DNA of 64,000 nt from SABI01 sp963677695 (GTDB lineage Bacteria > Spirochaetota > Spirochaetia > Sphaerochaetales > Sphaerochaetaceae): assembly GCA_963677695.2 (NCBI GenBank), contig CAXXUJ010000001.1:1426001-1490000 (forward strand). The letters are read 5' to 3'. Below the pieces are notes generated by a model. The model worked only from the letters and a program-made list of their open reading frames with translations, made no database searches and was not told the origin of the DNA. Shown piece after piece: positions 16,687 to 25,415 of this stretch; position 1 is the first letter of the stretch, and every line of letters begins with the position of its first letter. A program made the position numbers and the translations under genes.

Positions 16687-18402
16687 ATGCTGAAACGGTT
16701 CATTTCGTATTATAGACCATACAAGGGATTGTTTTCGCTTGATATAGGAGCCGCAGTCGTCGGCTCCCTCCTCTCTATTTCGTTCCCTCAGATCACGAGG
16801 GAACTTCTCAGAACAGTGATCCCGAACCGCCAGTGGCGGCTCATGATCCTCCTCCTTGTCATCATGCTCATGATCTATGCGCTGCAGACCTTCACCACCT
16901 ACCTCAGGGTGAGGTGGGGTCATCAGCTCGGGGTCTACATGGAGCGTGATATGAGGCAGGACCTCTTCGAGCACCTGCAGAGACAGTCCTTCACCTACTT
17001 CGACAACACGAAGACCGGACACCTCATGTCGAGAATCACGAACGATCTCTTCATGATTGCAGAAACCGCTCACCATGCTCCCGAAGATTTGCTTATATCA
17101 GTTGTGGTCATCATTGGTGCCTACACCCTGATGTTCCTCAACAATGTCTATCTTGCATTCGTTTCTCTCATACCTCTCCCTATCCTCGTGTTCTACGGAA
17201 TCTATTACGGAAGCCGTCTGAGACAGGGATTCAGGAGGGTACGAAAGACTGTGGCTGACGTGAACGCGGTCGTTGAAAACTCGATCCAGGGGATCAGAGA
17301 AGTACAGTCCTATACGAGCGAGACCCACGAAACGAAAAAATTCCAGAAGGTGAACGAAGAGTTTCAGGAAGCGAAGAGCGGTCAGTACAAGGTGATGGCT
17401 AAGTTCGAGTCGACCATGATGTTCTTCCGTGAGATGTACTACTTCGTAACCGTTGCAGGTGGAGCCCTGTTCATCTACCTCGGTAAAGTTGAGGCGTACG
17501 ATCTTGTCGCCTTTATTCTCTATGTATCGGTTGTCCTTCCCCCGATTGACCAGCTGATCCGTTTCACCGAACAGATGCATCAGGGATATGCCTCCTTCGA
17601 GCGTTTCGTCGAGGTGATGGAAGTTCAAAGCGATATCAACGACATAGAGGGAGCCGAAGACCTTGTTCTCAAGGATGGATCGGTAGAGTTCTCCCATGTC
17701 AGTTTCACCTACACCGGAGAAAGGGATCAGGTTCTTACCGATGTCTCTCTGAAGGTTGCCGGAGGCGAGACCATCGCCCTTGTCGGCTCCTCGGGAGCCG
17801 GTAAATCGACACTTGTCTCACTCATTCCCCGCTTTTATGAAGCCGAATCGGGAACTGTCACCATTGACGGACAGGATGTCACCCGCCTCACGAAGCGATC
17901 CCTGCGGTCCCAGATTGGAGTTGTTCAGCAGAACGTCTTCCTTTTTGACGGAACGATCAGGGAGAACCTCCTGTACGGCAAACAGGGTGCAAGTGACGAA
18001 GAGCTCTATGAGGCCCTTGCCCTTGCAGGCTTGAAGGAATTCGTCGATTCTCTCCCGGAGGGAATAGAAACCAATGTGAAAGAGCACGGGACCCGCCTGT
18101 CAGGGGGAGAAAAGCAGAGAATTTCGATTGCGAGAGCCTTTCTCAAGAACCCGAGAATCATTATATTCGATGAAGCTACCAGCTCACTCGACAGTGAGAA
18201 TGAGTATCTTATCCAGCAGGCCTTCAACCGTCTCAGCGAGGGAAGAACTGCGATTGTCATAGCCCATAGACTTGCAACTGTCAGAGATGCTGATAGAATT
18301 TATGTTCTACACGACCGTCACATCGGTGAAGTGGGAACTCACGAGGAGCTTCTTGCACTTGACGGGCAGTATGCAAGACTCTATAGGAATCAGTCACTGT
18401 AG
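16687..18402 (+). CDS. ABC exporter half-transporter (membrane and ATPase domains fused)
   Basis: This 571-residue type IV ABC exporter half-unit has about six membrane helices (residues 15-300) and a C-terminal nucleotide-binding domain. Walker A is GSSGAGKST near residue 365, the signature is LSGGEKQR near 470, and Walker B is IIFDEATSS. It should act as a homodimer moving a lipid, drug or peptide outward. It follows the helicase by eight bases and precedes plsC by ten, so a role in lipid or lipid-linked export is possible, but the sequence alone does not fix the substrate. Confidence 0.9.
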   Translation: MLKRFISYYRPYKGLFSLDIGAAVVGSLLSISFPQITRELLRTVIPNRQWRLMILLLVIMLMIYALQTFTTYLRVRWGHQLGVYMERDMRQDLFEHLQRQSFTYFDNTKTGHLMSRITNDLFMIAETAHHAPEDLLISVVVIIGAYTLMFLNNVYLAFVSLIPLPILVFYGIYYGSRLRQGFRRVRKTVADVNAVVENSIQGIREVQSYTSETHETKKFQKVNEEFQEAKSGQYKVMAKFESTMMFFREMYYFVTVAGGALFIYLGKVEAYDLVAFILYVSVVLPPIDQLIRFTEQMHQGYASFERFVEVMEVQSDINDIEGAEDLVLKDGSVEFSHVSFTYTGERDQVLTDVSLKVAGGETIALVGSSGAGKSTLVSLIPRFYEAESGTVTIDGQDVTRLTKRSLRSQIGVVQQNVFLFDGTIRENLLYGKQGASDEELYEALALAGLKEFVDSLPEGIETNVKEHGTRLSGGEKQRISIARAFLKNPRIIIFDEATSSLDSENEYLIQQAFNRLSEGRTAIVIAHRLATVRDADRIYVLHDRHIGEVGTHEELLALDGQYARLYRNQSL

Positions 18403-18412
18403 GAGGATATAC

Positions 18413-19153
18413 ATGAAATACATCCAGATAGCTTTTGCCGCACTCATCATCATCCCGGTTTTCATCATTTCTATCTTTGTCGGCATCATCCCCGGAGAAC
18501 TCCTGAGAGTGCTTGGTGCCACGAAGGCAAGTGAGAGATGGATGCGGTTGAACGCACGCGGAATCTCCTCCACGATCATCATCACCCTCGGCTGCCGGGT
18601 TGAAGTGAAGGGAATGGAAAACCTTCCTCCGCCGGGAAGTAATGTCTGCTTTGTCGCCAACCACCAGAGCATGCTCGATATCCCGGCTCTTATCTCTTAT
18701 GCGGATGTATGGGCAGGTTTCATCGCGAAAAAGGAGCTGAACAGCGTTCCCGTTCTCAACAAATGGATCCGTGCGATGCACTGTGTCTATATAGACAGAA
18801 AGAGTCCCCGCTCCTCGATCGACGCGATCTTCAAGGGAGTGGACAATATAAGGAAAGGAATTCCCATGGTGATCTTCCCGGAGGGGACGAGAAGCAGAAC
18901 AGGGAAGCTCGGTGAATTCAAGCAGGGATCACTGAAACTTGCCACCAGGGCGAAAGCCCTTGTCGTTCCTATCACGATCGACGGTACCCGTTTCGCCCTC
19001 GAAGCGAAGAAGACAATCAGTTTCCCGAAAGTGACTCTGACAATTTCCAAACCGATCGACACCTCTGCATTGAATGATGAAGAGATGAAATCTCTCAGCG
19101 AGAGAATCTCAGGAGATATAGAGAAAGGACTCTCTCCCATTCTCCTTCCGTAG
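18413..19153 (+). CDS. plsC: 1-acyl-sn-glycerol-3-phosphate acyltransferase
   Basis: PlsC acylates lysophosphatidic acid at the inner membrane to give phosphatidic acid. The HX4D box appears as NHQSMLD near residue 83, and the substrate-binding motif FPEGTRSRTGKLGEF lies near residue 154. An N-terminal membrane segment covers about residues 4-27. The 246 residues fit the family. I chose the ATG at 18413, which has GGAGGATATAC directly before it; the longer frame would run inside the ABC exporter. It lies between the exporter and the ECF transporter genes. Confidence 0.93.
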   Translation: MKYIQIAFAALIIIPVFIISIFVGIIPGELLRVLGATKASERWMRLNARGISSTIIITLGCRVEVKGMENLPPPGSNVCFVANHQSMLDIPALISYADVWAGFIAKKELNSVPVLNKWIRAMHCVYIDRKSPRSSIDAIFKGVDNIRKGIPMVIFPEGTRSRTGKLGEFKQGSLKLATRAKALVVPITIDGTRFALEAKKTISFPKVTLTISKPIDTSALNDEEMKSLSERISGDIEKGLSPILLP

Positions 19154-19165
19154 GAAAAAAGCAGT

Positions 19166-20572
19166 ATGCTGACCATAGAGCATCTTACATTCTCATACCC
19201 TGACTACTCTGAGAGTGGGGAGAAGCACCTTCTTTTCAGTGATCTGAATCTCTGTGTTGAAACAGGGGAGTCTCTCCTCTTTCTTGCTCCTCCCGATGCG
19301 GGAAAGTCTACGCTGGTGAAAATCATCAGCAGAGGAGTCCCCCGCTACACCTCCGGAGAGCTGCATGGGTCAATTGCCTTTGATGATCTCGATATTCTCA
19401 ATACACCACCACAGGAACTGCTGTCCCACTTGACCTGTATATTCCAGAATCCTCAGGAACAGCTACTGATGAATACGGTGGAGGATGAGATCGCTTTTCC
19501 TCTTGAATCCCTCTCTCTTCCACCCGAAGAGATAGAGGAGAGGATCGAGCGTGTTCTTGCCTTCTGGGATCTCTCTTCGCTCAGAAGGGTTCACCCTCAC
19601 GAGTTGAGCGGGGGGGAAAGGAAGCGAGTGCTTCTGGCCGTCACCGATGCAATAGATGCTCCCTTGTGGATTCTCGACGAAGTATTCGATGATCTTGATC
19701 TCTCCTGGAAGAGAAAAGTCCTTGATGTTCTGGATACGAAAAGGAAGACGACACTGCTCCTTGCCAGCCGTTTCCTTCCCGAGTTCGAAGGGCGGTTCTC
19801 CCGTATCGTGACACTCAGGGACGGAATACTTCAGGAAATTGAAGAGCGTGATCTTGATAAAAAAGGTCTCACTCAGAGCGATAACAGAACAGAATTCACC
19901 CCTTCCTGTGATTCCACACTCCTTTCCTTGCAGGATACCGTGATCGTCCACCCGAGAAAATCGGAGCGGAGCGGCGTGCCGTTCCGTCTCTCAGTCGGTT
20001 CTCTGGAAGTCTCTCAAGGGGAGGTGGTCGCCCTTGTAGGGGAGAATGGTGCAGGGAAAAGCACCCTGGCAAGGGTGCTGTGCGGACTCGATGAGATGCT
20101 TGAGGGGACGTGTGTACTCAATTCTGAGGATCTGTCGGCACGGAAAAGAAGGCTGAACATCGCCTATCTGTTTCAGAATCCCGATTTCTCCATCTTCCTC
20201 CCTACGGTGGAGGAGGAGCTCTCCTATTCCCTCAAAAAACAGGGGATGGGGAAAAAAGAGATTCAGGAGAGGGTGAAGGAGGTCTGCCGACAATTCACCC
20301 TCCTGCCGGATGCGAACCCCACTCTGATGAGTTATGGGGCTAAGAAGCGTCTTCAGGCTGCAGTCTCTCTCATGCTTGACCGTCCATTTATCATCATAGA
20401 TGAGATAGACAGCGGTATGACCTATGAAATGGCGTATGAGAGTATAGAACTTCTGAGGGCAAACGGAGCCGGAATCATCATCATCACACACGATCCCTCC
20501 ATAGCCTCGTCTCTTGCTCATAGGACCTACACGATACAGAAAGGTTTTGTGAGAGAGGAGGGAGTTGTATGA
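19166..20572 (+). CDS. ECF transporter energy-coupling ATPase, two fused ABC domains
   Basis: A single 468-residue protein carries both ATPase domains of an energy-coupling factor transporter. Domain 1 (about residues 1-215) has Walker A APPDAGKST, signature LSGGERKR and Walker B LWILDEVFDD, but the expected His of the switch region is replaced (LLLASRF). Domain 2 (about 265-468) has Walker A GENGAGKST and ITHD with its His, but a degenerate signature (MSYGAKKR in place of LSGGQ). The two ATP sites are therefore unequal. The stop overlaps the ecfT start as ATGA. EcfT and an S component follow directly. Confidence 0.92.
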   Translation: MLTIEHLTFSYPDYSESGEKHLLFSDLNLCVETGESLLFLAPPDAGKSTLVKIISRGVPRYTSGELHGSIAFDDLDILNTPPQELLSHLTCIFQNPQEQLLMNTVEDEIAFPLESLSLPPEEIEERIERVLAFWDLSSLRRVHPHELSGGERKRVLLAVTDAIDAPLWILDEVFDDLDLSWKRKVLDVLDTKRKTTLLLASRFLPEFEGRFSRIVTLRDGILQEIEERDLDKKGLTQSDNRTEFTPSCDSTLLSLQDTVIVHPRKSERSGVPFRLSVGSLEVSQGEVVALVGENGAGKSTLARVLCGLDEMLEGTCVLNSEDLSARKRRLNIAYLFQNPDFSIFLPTVEEELSYSLKKQGMGKKEIQERVKEVCRQFTLLPDANPTLMSYGAKKRLQAAVSLMLDRPFIIIDEIDSGMTYEMAYESIELLRANGAGIIIITHDPSIASSLAHRTYTIQKGFVREEGVV

Positions 20573-21342
20573 TCAGTTCGATCTTCATAAGCGGAAGAGG
20601 ACCGCTTTACAGCTATGATCCGAGAGCGAAACTCCTTCTTGTCCTGATTCTCTGTGTGGAAGTTTTTCTTCCTGTCAGCCTCATAGGAATCTATATCCTT
20701 TTTACCCTTGCCCTGATATCTCTCATTCATGCAGTCGGTATCAGACAGGCCCTTTCCCCTGTGAAAGCCATAGGTCCCATCATACTGATCATGATCCTCT
20801 TCATACCCTTCACCTACAGAGGAGGAGATGCGATGATAATCGTGGGTGGAATCACGATCGCCACCCGGGAAAGCCTCCTTCAGTTTGTAACCCATACCGG
20901 AAGATTCATCACCATCACCTATCTGACGACACTGTTTGTATGGACTACAAGGATGAACGATATTCTTCTCACCTTCAGGTGGTTCTCCCTTCCCTATAGC
21001 GGGGCACTCATCATCACACTCACCTTCAGATTCATCCCCTTCATTGCTGATACCTTCACCCAGATCCAGGAAGCACATTCCCTCAGGGAGACAGCGGCAT
21101 CGCAGTCGAAGGGATGGAAGAAACTGTTCGATATCCTCCCTGCTATCAGCTGTACCCTGATCTTCGCCCTGAAAAGCATTCCTCACCTGGCAATGAGCCT
21201 TGAACACAGAGGATTCGGGGGAGGGAAGAAAAGGAGCAGTTATAGAAGTCTCCCGAAGGGGAAATCCCTCTTTACCCATCTACTCATTTGCGTTATGATT
21301 GCCACAACTTTTCCGATGCTTTTCAGCATCTGGATGATATGA
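20569..21342 (+). CDS. ecfT: ECF transporter transmembrane component EcfT
   Basis: EcfT couples the ATPases to the substrate-binding S component. The 257-residue protein has about five to six hydrophobic segments. In its C-terminal half are two coupling-helix type motifs with the Ala-Arg-Gly-like pattern, here around SLRETA (near residue 169) and SLEHRGFGGGKKR (near 208). The start codon overlaps the ATPase stop (ATGA). The gene order ATPase, T, S makes a dedicated (group I type) ECF transporter likely, although the T component could also serve other S units elsewhere. Confidence 0.9.
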   Translation: MISSIFISGRGPLYSYDPRAKLLLVLILCVEVFLPVSLIGIYILFTLALISLIHAVGIRQALSPVKAIGPIILIMILFIPFTYRGGDAMIIVGGITIATRESLLQFVTHTGRFITITYLTTLFVWTTRMNDILLTFRWFSLPYSGALIITLTFRFIPFIADTFTQIQEAHSLRETAASQSKGWKKLFDILPAISCTLIFALKSIPHLAMSLEHRGFGGGKKRSSYRSLPKGKSLFTHLLICVMIATTFPMLFSIWMI

Positions 21343-21359
21343 AATAAGTTGGAGTAGAG

Positions 21360-21902
21360 ATGGAGACGAAAAAAGAGAGCAGAATGGCATTGCAGGTCGC
21401 ACTTATTGCGGTCCTTACAGCCCTCACAACTGTATTCACCATCGTTGTACGAGTCCCGACCCCCATCAAGGGATACATCTCCCTGTGTGATGTCGCCATT
21501 GTCTTCAGCGCCTACCTGTTCGGTCCCTGGACAGCTCTGATAACCGGAGGTCTCGGCACTGCGATTGCCGATGTGATCGGAGGCTACAGCCAGTGGGCTC
21601 CCTTCTCGTTCCTCATCCATGGTCTTCAGGGAGCACTGATCGGTCTAATCGCGAAGAAGGCATCGAAGACTGATGTTGTTTCAGATGCATCGATCCCAGC
21701 AGTCATCGCAGCAGGTATTCTCGGTATCATCATCATGGTAGGAGGATATTTTCTCGTAGGAGGATTCTTCTACGGATTCGAGCCTGCAGCGACCGAGATC
21801 CCCCTCAATCTTCTTCAGTCAGCTGTCGGTGTGATCCTTGGAATCACAGCGGCGAAGACAGTGAGAAAAGCGTACCCGCCAGTCAGGTATCTAACCTGGT
21901 AA
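21360..21902 (+). CDS. ECF transporter S component, PF07155-like
   Basis: This 180-residue, six-helix protein has the pattern of the ECF S family that includes riboflavin, HMP and related vitamin carriers. It shows PTPIKGYISLCD near residue 35, a FGPWTALITGGLGTAIADVIGGY segment near 54, and WAPFSFLIHGLQG near 80. In relatives the first motif often reads GYINLGD, so the substrate pocket differs here. GGAG lies before the ATG at 21360. It follows ecfT by 17 bases. The vitamin carried cannot be told from the sequence, and I saw no riboswitch upstream of the operon. Confidence 0.85.
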   Translation: METKKESRMALQVALIAVLTALTTVFTIVVRVPTPIKGYISLCDVAIVFSAYLFGPWTALITGGLGTAIADVIGGYSQWAPFSFLIHGLQGALIGLIAKKASKTDVVSDASIPAVIAAGILGIIIMVGGYFLVGGFFYGFEPAATEIPLNLLQSAVGVILGITAAKTVRKAYPPVRYLTW

Positions 21903-21923
21903 TAACATAGAGAAGGATAACCT

Positions 21924-23474
21924 ATGGAACAGTTTTCACATGATGCTATTCTTGTTCTCGACTTCGGTGCACAGTACAGTCAACTGATTGCCCGACGTGT
22001 CAGAGAGACCCACGTCTATTCACAGATCGTTCCCTACACCATCAGTGCAGAGGATGTGAAGAAGATGAACCCGAAAGGAATCATTTTCTCCGGGGGGCCC
22101 GCAAGCGTTTCCAACGAAGGATCGCCCCGTCCCGATGCGAAGATCTTCGATCTCGGCATCCCTATTCTCGGTATCTGCTACGGTCTCCAGGTCATCACGG
22201 TGATGAATTCGGGAACAGTGGAAAGACCAGACAAGAGAGAGTATGGAATAGCTCACCTCGATATCCTCAAAGAGACACCTCTCCTTGAAGGAATCAGCAG
22301 GAAGTCACAGGTATGGATGAGTCACGGTGATTCGGTGTCAAAGCCGATGGAAGGCGGCGTCTGTACCGCTTCAACAGAAAACTGTGAATTCACAGTCGTT
22401 GAAAGCGAACAGCGACAGCTGTACGGTGTCCAGTTCCATCCCGAAGTCGTTCACACAGTGGAAGGTTTCCGTCTCATCAAGAACTTCGTTGTCAATATCT
22501 GTAAAGCCGACCAGTCGTGGTCGATGGAATCCTTCATCGATACCAAAGTCGAGGAGATCAGGGAAGTTGTCGGTAACAAGACTGTTCTCTGCGGCCTGAG
22601 CGGCGGTGTAGACTCCTCAGTAGTGGCGGCCCTGCTTCACAAGGCTATCGGTGATCAGCTTATCTGTGTGTTCGTCAATAACGGACTCTTAAGAAAGGGT
22701 GAAGCCGACCTTGTCATCTCCGTCTTCAAGGATGCCTTCCATATCCGTCTGCAGTACGCGAACGTCGAGGAGCAGTTCCTCTCAGCTTTAAAGGGTGTCA
22801 GCGAACCTGAGGCAAAGAGAAAGATAGTCGGAAAGATATTCATTGATGTCTTTGAAGCTGAAGCGCGCAAAGCGAGCGATGCGACCTTCCTCGCGCAGGG
22901 AACACTCTATCCTGATGTGATCGAAAGTATCAGCCCGTCAGGTGGCCCGAGCGTGACTATCAAGAGCCACCACAATGTGGGCGGTCTTCCAGAAGATATG
23001 AAATTCGAACTTCTCGAGCCCCTGAGAGAGCTCTTCAAGGACGAAGTAAGAGAGCTCGGTAAGGAACTCGGTCTCCCCGATGAGATCGTTTACCGCCACC
23101 CCTTCCCAGGTCCCGGACTTTCAGTGAGATGTATTGGTGAGATCACCAAGGAACGTCTCGAAACACTCCGTGATGTGGATGAGATCTTCATTGACGAGAT
23201 CAGAAAAGCAGGTCTGTACGATGAAATCTGGCAGGCACTTGCCTGTCTCCTTCCTGTGAAGAGCGTCGGTGTCCAGGGTGATGAAAGAACCTATGAAGAA
23301 GTTTGTTCTCTCCGTGCTGTGGTCAGTGAAGATGCTATGACTGCTGACTGGTACCGCTTCCCGCCCGAAGTGCTCCAGAGAGCATCAGCGAGAATCTGTA
23401 ACGAGGTATCGGGGGTCAACAGAGTACTCTATGATATCACGAGCAAGCCGCCAGGGACGATCGAGTGGGAATAA
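21924..23474 (+). CDS. guaA: GMP synthase (glutamine-hydrolysing)
   Basis: GuaA amidates XMP to GMP with glutamine and ATP. The N-terminal class I amidotransferase domain has the nucleophile Cys in GICYGLQVI (near residue 87), and its His and Glu lie in FHPEVVH (near 172). The ATP pyrophosphatase P-loop is GLSGGVDSS (near 225), and the dimerisation domain ends in the conserved PPGTIEWE. The 516 residues compare with 525 in E. coli. AAGGA precedes the ATG. The gene closes the long plus-strand run and is followed by a terminator. Confidence 0.97.
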   Translation: MEQFSHDAILVLDFGAQYSQLIARRVRETHVYSQIVPYTISAEDVKKMNPKGIIFSGGPASVSNEGSPRPDAKIFDLGIPILGICYGLQVITVMNSGTVERPDKREYGIAHLDILKETPLLEGISRKSQVWMSHGDSVSKPMEGGVCTASTENCEFTVVESEQRQLYGVQFHPEVVHTVEGFRLIKNFVVNICKADQSWSMESFIDTKVEEIREVVGNKTVLCGLSGGVDSSVVAALLHKAIGDQLICVFVNNGLLRKGEADLVISVFKDAFHIRLQYANVEEQFLSALKGVSEPEAKRKIVGKIFIDVFEAEARKASDATFLAQGTLYPDVIESISPSGGPSVTIKSHHNVGGLPEDMKFELLEPLRELFKDEVRELGKELGLPDEIVYRHPFPGPGLSVRCIGEITKERLETLRDVDEIFIDEIRKAGLYDEIWQALACLLPVKSVGVQGDERTYEEVCSLRAVVSEDAMTADWYRFPPEVLQRASARICNEVSGVNRVLYDITSKPPGTIEWE

Positions 23475-23495
23475 TATCACCCTGTTTCTGATAAC

Positions 23496-23545
23496 AATGC
23501 CGGATCCGATGCTGTCTTACAGTGTGTTCCGGCATTCTTGTTTTT
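23496..23545 (+). terminator. Rho-independent terminator after guaA
   Basis: A 9-bp outer stem (23496-23504 with 23528-23536) encloses a small inner hairpin (CTGT/ACAG around 23512-23522) and is followed by a T-rich run at 23538-23545. Confidence 0.85.
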
Positions 23546-23551
23546 ATGGAC

Positions 23552-23935
23552 CTATTCGTGATCGTCAATAGAGAAATTGGCGGGGTTGAACTTATCTGAT
23601 CCGAGCCAGAGGTCTATCTGCACCCCGCTGTCGGTGTTAGAGACCGTTGCCCGTTTGATCTGCCATCCAATCAGTTTCAGCCGTGCATCCCAGGAAGTGT
23701 CATGGCCTGCCATCATGCCGTAATAGCCGGCCAGTTCAGGTCTGTTCTTCTGAGGATTGAGTGCTTTTCTGATACTCATCAGTTCCGCTTCACTCCTCTT
23801 GTGGTCGTCAAAGAAACTGAGGTGGGCCCCGTCATCTTCCTGATGGAGAGATACCACGAGTCTGAGAGGATTTCCCTCAAGGAGAAAATTTGTCACTTCG
23901 GCGATAAGGTTGTTCAGGAAGTCTTTACGTTTCAT
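23552..23935 (-). CDS. Hypothetical protein linked to DUF1576
   Basis: I do not recognise this 127-residue soluble protein. It has no signal peptide or membrane segment. The C-terminal half is rich in Asp, Trp and Asn (for example WDARLKLIGW and IDLWLGSDKFNPANF). The start at 23935 overlaps the end of the DUF1576 membrane protein by 11 bases, so the two are almost certainly one transcript, and the product may work with that membrane protein. It runs tail to tail towards the guaA terminator. Confidence 0.7.
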   Translation of the reverse strand: MKRKDFLNNLIAEVTNFLLEGNPLRLVVSLHQEDDGAHLSFFDDHKRSEAELMSIRKALNPQKNRPELAGYYGMMAGHDTSWDARLKLIGWQIKRATVSNTDSGVQIDLWLGSDKFNPANFSIDDHE

Positions 23936-25208
23936 CTATAAAATCCTCTTTAATACGTGTGTTCTGGTACCAGTGAATGACGGTTATCACCAGGGTGGCG
24001 GTAAGTCCTCCGGCAAAGCCGTTGTTATAGAGATCAAAGCCGCCATGCCAGGAACCGGTGGTCTCCACCATCGTAAGGTGAATGAAGCCCGATATGATTC
24101 CTATGATAACACCGAACTGCCCGGCAATGGGAGCCAGTGTTGTGGAAAAGAGTATGGCAAGAATGACCGAAGGGTTCGTCAGTGGTTTGCCGAAGATGAG
24201 CGCCGCCGCGATCACTCCAAGAATGACCGGGTAGGAGTTCTTCAGTGTTTTACCGAATAGTCCGAAGCCCATCATTGTTGCCAGTCCCGCCAGGATCGGT
24301 CCGTTGACCTCTGATCCTGTGACGATGACAAGGAGGTAACCTGCAAGACCGAGAAGGCCCATGTTCACCCAGGGAGACTCGCTCTCTTCCACAAGGTCGA
24401 AAAAATCACTCGGGAGTCGGCCGCTCTGGTTCTGTATCCCAAGAACCTCTCCTATCGTCCTTTTCATAGGTCGATGCGAGAATATGAATCCATAGAGTAT
24501 TGAAAGGACTGATATCACGGGGACAAGTATCTGGAGAGCAAAGGAGGTTTGAGTGTTCCAAACGAGTTCAGTGGGCTCCATATGACCTGTTGCCTTGAAT
24601 AGAGCTGCAGCGAAGAGACCGAGAAATCCGCAGGTGAAGCCCATGTTGTAGAGACTGTACCCCTGATGGAGGGAGAGCATCTGTCCTGCGATGGAGGGAA
24701 GGATGATACCGGCGAGGATGCCGCTCAGTGCTCCGAGGGGGAGGGATATCCAGTAGGGGAGTCCCAGGTCGAACATCACGTAGGTGACAAGAGGTCCGAG
24801 TGCTGTACCGAAGAGGGCTATCAGGGAGTAGGCTCCCAATGACTTTCCCGCCATCTTCGAGGCGATGTACACCCCGAGTATGATCCATCCGCTGTTCAGC
24901 ACGCTCTTTCCGAAGAGTCCGAACCCGAACATGGTGAACACTGCGGCGATGGTCGGTCCCGCAAGGGAGACCGAAGAGAAGCGAACCACAAGAAGTCCCA
25001 TGAGGGCAACAAGGGATGCATTGAGCAGTGCCCCTCCCACACCGAAGGTGGTATAGTCCTGAATCAGCCTTCCCGGAACGCTCTGTATCGTGATGAACGA
25101 GGAGAAGGTCTCTCCAACTCCCTGTTCTATCATTCCGAGAGCCGTTGCGATGAGCAGAAACAGTCCGATCAGTATATATCTCTGCCTTTCCTGTCTTTCG
25201 TAATCCAT
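23925..25208 (-). CDS. DUF1576 integral membrane protein
   Basis: This 427-residue protein has about 12 hydrophobic segments and fits the DUF1576 family, which has no known function. It is internally duplicated: MFGFGLFGKSVLNSGWIILG in the first half matches MGFGLFGKTLKNSYPVILG in the second, and HQGYSLYNMGFTCG matches HGGFDLYNNGFAGG. This points to a two-fold pseudo-symmetric transporter or channel. I chose the ATG at 25208 because AAAGGGG stands five bases upstream. An in-frame ATG ten codons earlier lacks such a site. A stable hairpin lies 34 bases before the start. Confidence 0.82.
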   Translation of the reverse strand: MDYERQERQRYILIGLFLLIATALGMIEQGVGETFSSFITIQSVPGRLIQDYTTFGVGGALLNASLVALMGLLVVRFSSVSLAGPTIAAVFTMFGFGLFGKSVLNSGWIILGVYIASKMAGKSLGAYSLIALFGTALGPLVTYVMFDLGLPYWISLPLGALSGILAGIILPSIAGQMLSLHQGYSLYNMGFTCGFLGLFAAALFKATGHMEPTELVWNTQTSFALQILVPVISVLSILYGFIFSHRPMKRTIGEVLGIQNQSGRLPSDFFDLVEESESPWVNMGLLGLAGYLLVIVTGSEVNGPILAGLATMMGFGLFGKTLKNSYPVILGVIAAALIFGKPLTNPSVILAILFSTTLAPIAGQFGVIIGIISGFIHLTMVETTGSWHGGFDLYNNGFAGGLTATLVITVIHWYQNTRIKEDFIDET

Positions 25209-25241
25209 GTACACCCCTTTAGAGTGATCATCATACACACA

Positions 25242-25278
25242 GACCTGCCCGAATTCAACAGGAATTCACGGGCAGGTC
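25242..25278. terminator. Stable hairpin between the 38-residue ORF and the DUF1576 gene
   Basis: A perfect 10-bp stem (25242-25251 with 25269-25278) is extended by AATTC pairing with GAATT inside. It lacks a clear U-tract on either strand. It stands 20 bases after the small ORF stop and 34 bases before the DUF1576 start on the minus strand. It may be an attenuator or an mRNA-processing or stabilising element instead of a full terminator. Confidence 0.55.
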
Positions 25279-25298
25279 GAATGATTCTTCGTCTGTAA

Positions 25299-25415
25299 TT
25301 AGAGGGAATTGATCAGGAGGGGAAGAAGACCCCATCTGACGTACGCCAGGGAAGCGGCGATCATCAGTATTGCAGCAAGGTAGCCGCCTAGAAGGATTGC
25401 ATTGCTTTTTTTCAT
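25299..25415 (-). CDS. Small 38-residue membrane protein coupled to the GntR regulator
   Basis: This short ORF encodes 38 residues beginning MKKSNAILLGGYLAAIL, with one hydrophobic helix (about residues 7-24) and a C-terminal part ending in INSL. Its ATG overlaps the TGA of the GntR gene as ATGA, so translation is coupled. No other function can be inferred. It could be a small accessory subunit or regulator of the ABC transporter in the same operon. The start, the single frame, the positively charged N-terminus and the coupling all argue that it is a real gene. Confidence 0.72.
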   Translation of the reverse strand: MKKSNAILLGGYLAAILMIAASLAYVRWGLLPLLINSL

